This document shows positions 8,218 to 14,504 of a stretch of DNA of 28,493 bases, piece after piece (positions within the stretch are counted from its first letter, which is position 1; every line of letters begins with the position of its first letter). Below the pieces are notes generated by a model. It was not told where the DNA came from. It saw nothing but the letters and a program-made list of their open reading frames with translations, and ran no database searches. The stretch is from positions 1 to 28,493 of IMG/VR virus record IMGVR_UViG_3300037264_002599. One strand, given 5' to 3'. The stretch comes from a virus. A program made the position numbers and the translations under genes.

Positions 8218-8249
8218 AATATTCTCCTATAAATGTCGGTATTATGTAC

Positions 8250-8257
8250 TATTTATG
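8250..8257 (-). promoter_or_regulatory. Candidate late promoter (CATAAATA)
   Basis: Minus-strand CATAAATA, seven of eight matches to the T4 late promoter TATAAATA, 33 bases upstream of the gp26-like start and overlapping the stop of the preceding tail-tube-like gene. AT-rich DNA makes chance matches likely. Confidence 0.3.
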
Positions 8258-8750
8258 TAACTTCTGCGTAATCGTATGCTAAAGTAACCGTTATGATTTT
8301 GGCATCAGAACTAGCATAAGACAATGGACCCTGAGCAATTGAAACAGGCCAAGAACCTTTTGCTGTAATTGTTTTAAGTGTATTACCTAAACCATCTTGT
8401 AACAGGAAAATACTATCTTGTTTATAATTAGAATGAACCTTGATTCCACCCTGGTTAGTATAGATCTTATCGCGCCATGCAATCAATTCTTTCAACGTGT
8501 CCATAGTATCATAGAAAGTAACACTGATATTTTCCCATTTTACTGATTTTGCGAATTTATAATAAATTAATCCACCAAGTATCTCTTGAACATCAATCTT
8601 GCTTTCTGGCAGAACCATCTCTCTCGCGAGCAATCGAACTGTTCTATCTGCTATTGGCCCTAACTGCTGTATCTCCCAACGATACTGCATAAGAACATCG
8701 ATTGTCCCCGGAGGCCCATTCCCACCACCATCAATATTAAATCCAGGCAT
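8253..8750 (-). CDS. gp19-like tail tube paralog (third copy)
   Basis: A 165-residue protein of the T4 gp19 tail-tube family. It begins MPGFNIDGGG, like its two upstream paralogs, and ends with the beta-strands IITVTLAYDYAEV, matching their IQTIEVTMRYDRA. The segment KWENISVTFYDT corresponds to their EPIKLVWYD. It is the most diverged of the three and lacks the RRKHRWLFETL motif, having YRWEIQQL instead. It may form a terminal ring or a hub-adjacent tube segment rather than the main tube. Its ATG overlaps the preceding stop (TAATG), so it is translationally coupled to the second copy. Confidence 0.75.
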   Translation of the reverse strand: MPGFNIDGGGNGPPGTIDVLMQYRWEIQQLGPIADRTVRLLAREMVLPESKIDVQEILGGLIYYKFAKSVKWENISVTFYDTMDTLKELIAWRDKIYTNQGGIKVHSNYKQDSIFLLQDGLGNTLKTITAKGSWPVSIAQGPLSYASSDAKIITVTLAYDYAEVT

Positions 8751-9268
8751 TAGAATCTCGCTGCTCTGTCGTATCGCATCGTAACTTCAATTGTCTGTAT
8801 TTCTGAATCTGCATAATCAACAGCATTCCAATTCACTTCAGCAGGCCAACAATTAAATATTTCCCAATTTTCATTGATTGATCCATCACCATCCAACATA
8901 GTAAGACGGCCTTTTTTCTTATATGATTCTGGTGGTGGAACATTGAGTTCATTAAAGAAATTGATAACCTTATTAACCCATTGCCAGATAGCATCAGATG
9001 AATCAACACCATCAGCCACATCGTACCAAACTAATTTAATCGGTTCCCAATAATGCCGACCCGCCAAATAAATACGTTCTTGTTTGTGATGAATCTCTGG
9101 TTGCTCTATGGTCAAATGTGGTCTGGTAGCTTCTTTTAAATAGGTTAAAATTTTCTTATCATCAACACCATCAAGAGTCTCAAATAACCATCGATGTTTT
9201 CTACGCGTCTCAACGAGATGGTTCGGCTGTTCTTTACCACCAACGCCACCTATATTGAATCCAGGCAT
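8750..9268 (-). CDS. gp19-like tail tube paralog (second copy)
   Basis: A 172-residue tail-tube family protein starting MPGFNIGGVG and carrying VETRRKHRWLFETL, HHKQERIYLAGRHYWEPIKL and a C-terminal EIQTIEVTMRYDRAARF. It is very similar to the first copy at 9313. The family polymerises as hexameric rings into the inner tube through which DNA is ejected. A strong GGAGG Shine-Dalgarno lies 4 to 5 bases upstream, and TATAAATA sits 15 bases before the start codon, suggesting it has its own late promoter. Confidence 0.82.
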   Translation of the reverse strand: MPGFNIGGVGGKEQPNHLVETRRKHRWLFETLDGVDDKKILTYLKEATRPHLTIEQPEIHHKQERIYLAGRHYWEPIKLVWYDVADGVDSSDAIWQWVNKVINFFNELNVPPPESYKKKGRLTMLDGDGSINENWEIFNCWPAEVNWNAVDYADSEIQTIEVTMRYDRAARF

Positions 9269-9283
9269 ATAACCTCCAAGTTA

Positions 9284-9291
9284 TATTTATA
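9284..9291 (-). promoter_or_regulatory. T4-type late promoter candidate (TATAAATA)
   Basis: A perfect minus-strand TATAAATA in the 44-base gap between two tail-tube genes. In T4 the gp55-programmed polymerase needs only this octamer. Transcription would start near 9278, giving a leader of about 10 bases that still contains the GGAGG ribosome binding site. The window also encodes a gp55-like sigma factor. Confidence 0.45.
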
Positions 9292-9312
9292 TGAAATGGT
9301 AAATGTCAACTA

Positions 9313-9843
9313 TTAGGCAGCGCGATTGGCTCGATCAATACGCATATTAACTTCAATCGTCTGAATTTCAGTGTCGGCGTAATCGAGTGTGTTCCAGTTA
9401 ATGTCCTGTGGCCAGCAACCAAACAATTCCCATGTTTCACTTGCAGTGCCATCACCCATTAACATTTGTAGCTTGCCATTTTTCTTATACTGATTTGGCT
9501 TGTTAACAGGAATGGTACCACGATGTATACCAGCTACACCATTCAGCCAATCCCACATCTCCCTAGAAACATCGGGAGACTGCTCACCATCATACCATAC
9601 CAGCTTGATTGGCTCCCAGGAATGCTTACCAGCAAAGTAAGCCTTTTCTTGATTGTGGTGCATTTCTGGTTCTTCAAATGTCGGATGTGGCCTAGTTGCT
9701 TCTTTCAGAATAACAAGCACCTCTGGAGCGAACTCACCAGCAGCAGCCTTACCTAGTGTCTGGAACAACCAGCGGTGTTTACGCCTGGTTTCTACAGTAT
9801 GATTCGGTCCTTGTCCGACACCACCAATTATGAATCCAGGCAT
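9313..9843 (-). CDS. gp19-like tail tube protein (first copy)
   Basis: A 176-residue protein of the T4 gp19 tail-tube family, beginning MPGFIIGGVG with VETRRKHRWLFQTL, HHNQEKAYFAGKHSWEPIKL and the C-terminal strand EIQTIEVNMRIDRANRA. It shares most of these segments with the second copy. Which copy builds the main tube cannot be decided from sequence; being first in the group and having good AGGAGA spacing argues for this one. It follows the protease gene and is followed by two paralogs in the same direction. Confidence 0.82.
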   Translation of the reverse strand: MPGFIIGGVGQGPNHTVETRRKHRWLFQTLGKAAAGEFAPEVLVILKEATRPHPTFEEPEMHHNQEKAYFAGKHSWEPIKLVWYDGEQSPDVSREMWDWLNGVAGIHRGTIPVNKPNQYKKNGKLQMLMGDGTASETWELFGCWPQDINWNTLDYADTEIQTIEVNMRIDRANRAA

Positions 9844-9869
9844 AGGTATGTCTCCTAATTATGTCTTAA

Positions 9870-10721
9870 TTATTTTTGCTGTGGCCCTACAAAACTGTTT
9901 ATATGATTTATAGGAACAAAATAAGACACGTTATTTGATATGCCATAGAACGCACTTCCAGGCACACGAACAACGATACCAACTAACTCACCAGTTCTTG
10001 CTAGATACACTGGTCCACCGGAATTACCAGGGAAAACAGGAGCACTACAATGCCACAGGAATGGAGCATCTTCATTCCAATCATTCCATTTAGCGGTTAA
10101 AGTGCCATTGCTACAATTTGGAGCCGACGTACCACATGGAAAACCAACAATATATAATCTATCATTAACATCCATTGTATCAACAGTGGCTATTTTACTA
10201 ATGGCGTGTGGTAACTCAATTGGGACGAATAATAATAATAGATCAGATTTATCATCGATTCGTGCTACTGTCGCTGTTGTCCAAACATTGACCCGTAGTT
10301 CATGATGACGTACTTGCACTTCAACAAAATTCTCATGCTCTTTCTCTTCCTCTTCAGGCTCCTCAAATCGACCTCGTGGTGAATGCACAAGATGTGCTGC
10401 TGATAACACAAAATGTTTTGATATTACCACCCCCGAACCATACCCAGATTTGGTCCTGATTGCAACTGTCGAATCTTTTATATGAGTTGGTAATTCTTCA
10501 ACAACTCGTGGTCGAACTATCATGTTTACTTTGACTTTATAATCTACCTTTAAACTTAGTGCATAAACTGCTATTATACCAACTATTAAAATTAGGAAAT
10601 AGATTAAATATCTGCTGTTAAGTAACTTAAATTTTCCCCATGTTTCAATTAATTTAGTCCAAATCCAAATTGGTTTTTTAACTTCGATGATCGGCCTCTT
10701 AAGCCCAATTATTCGCCTCAT
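9870..10721 (-). CDS. Membrane-anchored trypsin-like serine protease
   Basis: A chymotrypsin/HtrA-fold serine protease. Numbering from an upstream ATG at 10727, the catalytic residues are His112 (VLSAAH), Asp162 (DDKSDLLLL) and Ser236 (FPGNSGGP). A hydrophobic segment at about 41-58 follows a basic N-terminus, so the enzyme is probably anchored in the inner membrane with the catalytic domain outside the cytoplasm. A loop with many Glu (121-131) lies near the active site, and two Cys (198, 205) could pair. No PDZ domain follows; the protein ends soon after the last strand, unlike DegP. I chose the ATG at 10721 because AGGAG lies six bases before it, whereas it abuts the ATG at 10727. It differs from the usual phage prohead proteases (gp21/S14/U9 types). 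Confidence 0.8.
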   Translation of the reverse strand: MRRIIGLKRPIIEVKKPIWIWTKLIETWGKFKLLNSRYLIYFLILIVGIIAVYALSLKVDYKVKVNMIVRPRVVEELPTHIKDSTVAIRTKSGYGSGVVISKHFVLSAAHLVHSPRGRFEEPEEEEKEHENFVEVQVRHHELRVNVWTTATVARIDDKSDLLLLFVPIELPHAISKIATVDTMDVNDRLYIVGFPCGTSAPNCSNGTLTAKWNDWNEDAPFLWHCSAPVFPGNSGGPVYLARTGELVGIVVRVPGSAFYGISNNVSYFVPINHINSFVGPQQK

Positions 10722-10735
10722 GTTCATCTCCTAGG

Positions 10736-10783
10736 GGATGACCACCGCCATCCGTTGATACTAAAGGATGGGGGTGGTCATCC
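10736..10783. promoter_or_regulatory. 18-bp inverted repeat upstream of protease
   Basis: Arms 10736-10753 and 10766-10783 (GGATGACCACCGCCATCC and its near-complement) pair at 17 of 18 positions around a 12-base loop. On the minus strand the hairpin sits between the acidic-protein gene and the protease, ending just before the protease AGGAG. No T-run follows, so it looks more like an attenuator, RNA-processing or translation-control hairpin than a simple terminator. Confidence 0.6.
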
Positions 10784-10798
10784 TACGACACCACCATG

Positions 10799-11041
10799 TT
10801 ATTCATCCTGCTCGTCCTCATGCTCATCTTCATCTTCATCAGGTATTCCATTGCGAATTGCTTCAATTTCTTTTTCTAAGGAATCACGTATTGCTTCAAG
10901 ATCATCAAGATCATCTGATACGAACTCATTAAGTGATATTTCTAAATCGCGAATACCGAGTTGTTTAGAGGTATAACGTTCATCACATATAAGTGAGGCA
11001 AGATCAGCAATTGTTAACGTGACTTTAAGTAGTCTCTTCAT
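10799..11041 (-). CDS. Small acidic protein, unknown
   Basis: An 80-residue protein with a Leu-rich N-terminus (KRLLKVTLTIADLASLI), a long predicted helix with many Asp/Glu, and a C-terminal tail made almost only of Asp, Glu and a His (from about residue 69). Such acidic tails occur in DNA mimics and small regulators, but nothing specific can be shown. AGGTG is about 7 bases upstream of the ATG. It faces the plus-strand kdsA pair across a 142-base divergent region and is followed by the hairpin and the protease gene, possibly in one transcript. Confidence 0.6.
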   Translation of the reverse strand: MKRLLKVTLTIADLASLICDERYTSKQLGIRDLEISLNEFVSDDLDDLEAIRDSLEKEIEAIRNGIPDEDEDEHEDEQDE

Positions 11042-11183
11042 CGCAGCACCTGCTCATAAATTATTTTTACACATAAAATAAATAATTCCTCTTAATAATT
11101 AGTTAATTATCAGTAAAATATATCAGTCAATAGATAATCACGGGTGCAGTATTTCACATTCAACTACAACTAGGGAATCAAGC
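11042..11183. promoter_or_regulatory. Divergent AT-rich control region
   Basis: A 142-base non-coding gap between oppositely oriented genes, so it must hold promoters for at least one side. TAGATAAT near 11132 (plus) resembles a -10 element without a convincing -35. On the minus strand TTGACT is followed by GATAAT at a spacing of 13, which is too short for a classical sigma-70 promoter. AATAAATA on the plus strand near 11078 is one mismatch from the late octamer. No single promoter can be fixed. Confidence 0.35.
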
Positions 11184-11675
11184 ATGCATTATTGCGAGGC
11201 TCCCAATCACCCAGATCAATTTCATCAACGACCTTGGCTATTTCTAGCTGGTGGAATCACTAATTGTAGAGACTGGCAATCTGAATTAATTGAATTATTG
11301 CTACCAAATAAAGGCACCATATTTAACCCAAGACGCAAAGAATGGCCAATTAACAATCCGAGCGCATCAGAAGAGCAAATAAAATGGGAATATAAATATC
11401 TATGGCAAGCAGACATAATATCATTCTGGTTCAGTAAAGAAACATTAAATCCAATCGTTTTATATGAGCTTGGCGCACACTTAGTTAGAATTAAATCAAA
11501 ACAAGCTGGACCACCAATAATCATAATTGGTATAGAAGACGGTTACCAACGCACACAAGATATAATTATACAAACCAGTCTAATTATTGGTAAAGACATT
11601 GCCAACTATATAAACCGCTCCATATCACGACAAGCGGAAATCCTACATAAAATCTTACAACATTCACGAGGTTAA
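11184..11675 (+). CDS. Nucleoside 2-deoxyribosyltransferase-like protein
   Basis: A 163-residue protein of the nucleoside 2-deoxyribosyltransferase-like fold (Pfam Nuc_deoxyri_tr2 type). These enzymes transfer or hydrolyse the deoxyribose of nucleosides or nucleotides, acting in base exchange and salvage. Visible: a P-loop-like first strand FLAGGIT (20-26), NPRRKEWP (48-55), ASEEQIKWEYKYLWQADIISFWFS (61-84), and LNPIVLYELG (88-97), where Glu95 is the likely nucleophile and Asp77 a substrate contact. It is first of a plus-strand pair; the next gene starts one base after its stop. AGGGA lies 7 bases before the ATG. The substrate is unknown. Confidence 0.75.
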   Translation: MHYCEAPNHPDQFHQRPWLFLAGGITNCRDWQSELIELLLPNKGTIFNPRRKEWPINNPSASEEQIKWEYKYLWQADIISFWFSKETLNPIVLYELGAHLVRIKSKQAGPPIIIIGIEDGYQRTQDIIIQTSLIIGKDIANYINRSISRQAEILHKILQHSRG

Positions 11676-11676
11676 T

Positions 11677-12468
11677 ATGAAACCAATAATAATCGCCGGT
11701 CCATGTGTAATTGAAGACAATTGCTTAACAATAGCCAAAGAAATAGCCAAAATTGCGAAATCAACCAGGATCAAGATCATATTTAAAGCTTCTTATGACA
11801 AAGCCAATCGATCATCAGGTAAATCGTATAGAGGACCTGGTTTAATTGATGGTATTAAAATCTTAAATGAAATTAAACACTCAACCAAATTAGAAATATT
11901 GACAGACATTCATGAACCAGAACACGCACGATTAGTATCACAAGTAGCTGACATCATCCAAATACCAGCATTCCTATGCCGACAAACTGATTTATTAGTA
12001 GCTGCCGCCAAAACTGGTAAAACAATCAATATTAAGAAAGCACAATTTCTATCACCTAACGACATGATTAATCCAATTAATAAAGTACATTCAACCAACC
12101 GCAATAACATAATGATTACAGAAAGAGGAACCTGCTTTGGATACAACAATTTAATCAGCGACATGCGAAGTATTCCAATAATGAAAAAATTCGGATACCC
12201 TATCATTTATGATGCAACCCACTCAGTACAAATACCAGGAGGACTTGGATATGCTTCAAGTGGTAATAGAGAATTTATTGAACCATTAGCTATGGCCGCG
12301 ATTGCCGCTGGTGCAGATGGTTTGTTCGTTGAGACACACCCTAATCCAGACAAAGCACTCTCTGATGGCGCAAATATGCTACATTTAGATAAATTAGAAG
12401 AATTCATTATAAGAATAATAAAGCTTAAATCAGTTGTTGACCAGATGCCTTCTCTCTATAAGCTTTAA
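11677..12468 (+). CDS. kdsA: 3-deoxy-D-manno-octulosonate 8-phosphate synthase
   Basis: Condenses phosphoenolpyruvate with arabinose 5-phosphate to KDO 8-phosphate, the first committed step to KDO, the sugar joining lipid A to the lipopolysaccharide core. The 263-residue protein covers the whole TIM-barrel family length (bacterial enzymes 265-285). Signatures: FKASYDKANRSS (36-47), YRGPGL (51-56), ITDIHEP-like LTDIHEP (75-81), IPAFLCRQTDL (96-106), and KKFGYPIIYDATHSVQ (170-185). IAGPC places a Cys at position 10; with His182, Glu219 and Asp230 this gives the complete metal site of the metal-dependent class (as in Aquifex), not the Asn type of E. coli. GAGG precedes the ATG. Its last 44 bases overlap the uracil-DNA glycosylase gene tail to tail. 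All key residues are intact. Confidence 0.93.
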   Translation: MKPIIIAGPCVIEDNCLTIAKEIAKIAKSTRIKIIFKASYDKANRSSGKSYRGPGLIDGIKILNEIKHSTKLEILTDIHEPEHARLVSQVADIIQIPAFLCRQTDLLVAAAKTGKTINIKKAQFLSPNDMINPINKVHSTNRNNIMITERGTCFGYNNLISDMRSIPIMKKFGYPIIYDATHSVQIPGGLGYASSGNREFIEPLAMAAIAAGADGLFVETHPNPDKALSDGANMLHLDKLEEFIIRIIKLKSVVDQMPSLYKL

Positions 12469-13417
12469 TCAACGCACATAAATCACTAATATTTTCATTA
12501 AATTTTTGTCGCTTTTCCGGATCATTCGTATTTCGTGGTGATGGATGATAAACAGGATATACATCAACACCAAACTTGTCTGACTTTAGAATCTTCCCAA
12601 GATGATCGGACATGGTTAACTGTGGAAAGAACACGTTAAATGCAACTGAACCAAGTGTAATAACTAGAATTGGCCTTAACAAATTAACTTCCATCATAAG
12701 GATCGGCTCACAACGAGACATATATTCAGCTGATGGGCGCTCATTACCCAAACTATGACATTTAACACAATTGGTCACATAGAAATCCGATCTAGATAAA
12801 CCATTACGACCAATACAATCATCGAAAAACTTACCAGCCTCACCAACAAATGGCTTCCCCTGTAAACATTCATTAAACCCAGGGTTCTGACCCACAACCA
12901 TCCAACGAGCAGGATTCATCGTACTAAACACATGTGGATCGAACACTGTATTAAACTCATTACACAACTGCCTCCCAAGCGAACACATACTACAAGACCG
13001 CACCACATTACTCATCTGATACAACATCCGCATCACACGCTCTTGCCATTGCTCCTTCTTACCAGCATCATTTAAAGTAACTGGTATGGTTGGCGTAGTA
13101 AGCTCTGGTTGTCCACATAACTTACTCGGATCCCAATGAAAATTATTCAAACGCTCCATATCAGGATCAGTACGAATCCAACGATTAAGCTCCCACTTAA
13201 AAATTACATCATCAGACCCATCTTCATTGAATCTTATAATAACTGACTTAATATCAGATGGCACATTATCTAACATCTCTTTAAGAATTTCAGTAGGACC
13301 ATTAACCATACCAAAACCAGCATCGCCATTTGGTATACCAATACCGAACATTCGTTTACGTAAAATTTTACGTTGTGGACGAAGTCGCTCAGGTATGTAT
13401 TCAACTGGTTGCGACAT
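12425..13417 (-). CDS. Family 4-type uracil-DNA glycosylase with Fe-S cluster
   Basis: A uracil-DNA glycosylase superfamily enzyme that excises uracil from DNA. The catalytic domain occupies about residues 135-325: motif A VVGQNPGFNE (174-183) and KPFVGEAGKFFDD (188-200), FYVTNCVKCHS (212-222), and the C-terminal motif VYHPSPRN (289-296). Four cysteines suit a [4Fe-4S] cluster: C142-x2-C145, C220 and C236, the last pair 16 apart as in thermophilic family 4 enzymes. The first 130 residues are an additional domain I do not recognise (FNEDGSDDVIFKWELNRWIR). The HPSPRN motif is closer to family 1 HPSP than to the common family 4 HPA pattern. The gene is monocistronic on the minus strand, flanked by two plus-strand genes. 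Confidence 0.82.
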   Translation of the reverse strand: MSQPVEYIPERLRPQRKILRKRMFGIGIPNGDAGFGMVNGPTEILKEMLDNVPSDIKSVIIRFNEDGSDDVIFKWELNRWIRTDPDMERLNNFHWDPSKLCGQPELTTPTIPVTLNDAGKKEQWQERVMRMLYQMSNVVRSCSMCSLGRQLCNEFNTVFDPHVFSTMNPARWMVVGQNPGFNECLQGKPFVGEAGKFFDDCIGRNGLSRSDFYVTNCVKCHSLGNERPSAEYMSRCEPILMMEVNLLRPILVITLGSVAFNVFFPQLTMSDHLGKILKSDKFGVDVYPVYHPSPRNTNDPEKRQKFNENISDLCALIKAYREKASGQQLI

Positions 13418-13441
13418 CTAGATAAAATACAAAGATAGCAT

Positions 13442-13891
13442 ATGGGTCCATGGGCTATATCAATCCTCAGTAGCGTACCATCGGCACATCATTCCGCATT
13501 TAATAAAGCATATAATTGGCCACAGCGAATTTTCTATAATAAAGAATCAGATTGTATACGAGCAGTCGTAAACGGGGATAAAGCTGTAGCCACCGCTGAT
13601 AGTCAAGTACGATTTAATATAGTCGGCAATATACCATCAGGATTTGACATAATCGCTGGCATACCTAGTAATTTATCAGAAATATTCTATAATAAAGCAA
13701 ATGAAGATATTGCCAGATTATTAGAATGGGTAATAACAAATTTAGATCCTAAAGACGCCGAATTCCACTACATGTCTGGTATCATATTTGGGATCCCATT
13801 TCAAAATATTAGAGATTTCATTGATCAAAGCAATTATTATAATAAATCAGAAGCATTACAAGAACTCGACTCATTAATCAACACGCCCTAA
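13442..13891 (+). CDS. Unknown protein
   Basis: A 149-residue plus-strand protein without a recognised family. It has no signal peptide or transmembrane segment that I can defend. Segments include YNWPQRIFYNKESDCIRAVVNGDKAVATAD, a FNIVGNIPSGFDIIAGIP stretch, and a C-terminal helical part. The Shine-Dalgarno is weak (AAAGATAGC before the ATG at 13442). It starts 24 bases from the divergent glycosylase start and its last 18 bases overlap the phosphatase gene tail to tail. Confidence 0.6.
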   Translation: MGPWAISILSSVPSAHHSAFNKAYNWPQRIFYNKESDCIRAVVNGDKAVATADSQVRFNIVGNIPSGFDIIAGIPSNLSEIFYNKANEDIARLLEWVITNLDPKDAEFHYMSGIIFGIPFQNIRDFIDQSNYYNKSEALQELDSLINTP

Positions 13892-14395
13892 TTTAACGGC
13901 AAATCTTCTAATCAAATGCTCCTGAGTAAGAATAACAAGACCAAACCCCTTAGCCTCAACAATAGCATCATCAACATTCCAATTCTCAACGGCAATCCTA
14001 TAACAGGCAACCATTACCCCAGTACGACCTCTACCAGCCTCACAATGCACAAAAACCGGCTGATTAGAAACATCCTTGACTAATCGTATAAATTCTCTTA
14101 CTTGCTTAATAGTTGGCGCAGTATTATCAATAATACGAATCCTAGCATACTTAAAACCAAATTGCTTACACTCCTCAGCATCATCAGCAATCTTATTAGG
14201 TTCGGCACATAAATTAACAATTAACCTAACACCATCTCGCTTCAAAGCTCTATACTTATCAAGACTATCAAGCCTAGAACCACGCCACAGTATTGGCGAT
14301 ACACGAAACGCATAATGTTTAACTGGATACTTCAGTCCAACCAATTCCAATAAACCAATAATTGGGCCAATAATGCTTTTAAGCAATCGCATCAT
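13874..14395 (-). CDS. Dual-specificity/tyrosine phosphatase-like protein
   Basis: A 173-residue protein with the cysteine-phosphatase signature VFVHCEAGRGRTGVMVACYR: Cys118 nucleophile, Arg124, and the following Thr. Upstream GVRLIVNLCAEP and IRIIDNTAPT give the usual strand pair with Asp90 as candidate general acid. The fold is that of compact dual-specificity or PTEN-like phosphatases. Residues 5-20 are hydrophobic (LKSIIGPIIGLLELVG) and could form a membrane-associating helix. Targets cannot be told from sequence: phosphoproteins, phosphoinositides, RNA 5' ends or sugar phosphates are all possible. No clear Shine-Dalgarno precedes the start; a second ATG follows immediately. It lies 34 bases downstream of a tRNA-like gene. 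Confidence 0.82.
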   Translation of the reverse strand: MMRLLKSIIGPIIGLLELVGLKYPVKHYAFRVSPILWRGSRLDSLDKYRALKRDGVRLIVNLCAEPNKIADDAEECKQFGFKYARIRIIDNTAPTIKQVREFIRLVKDVSNQPVFVHCEAGRGRTGVMVACYRIAVENWNVDDAIVEAKGFGLVILTQEHLIRRFAVKLGRVD

Positions 14396-14429
14396 ATAAT
14401 ATATTTGTATGAATTATTAAGATCATATA

Positions 14430-14504
14430 TGGAGCGCTAGGGCCTGCATCGAGCAGCCCTCTCCCACCTGGAAAGTGAGCACATCGAGCCTATGCTTCTA
14501 GCGC
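14430..14504 (-). tRNA. tRNA-Gly(UCC)-like gene with encoded CCA
   Basis: The minus strand folds as a cloverleaf: 7-bp acceptor GCGCTAG/CTAGCGC, discriminator T and encoded CCA (14432-14430); short D arm GCAT/ATGT with GG in the loop; anticodon stem CTCAC/GTGGG with loop TTTCCAG, anticodon UCC; T loop CTCGATG. U73 agrees with bacterial Gly identity. Unusual points: A instead of U at position 8, a C where T54 is normal, and one extra base in the T stem (GGCTG/CAGGCC), so it could be degenerate. Its first bases overlap the stop codon (TAG, 14500-14498) of the homing endonuclease gene. Confidence 0.55.

Noticed and set aside
14401-14500. Terminator or riboswitch for the phosphatase gene
   Set aside because: The fold, anticodon loop and encoded CCA fit a tRNA better, though the T arm is irregular.
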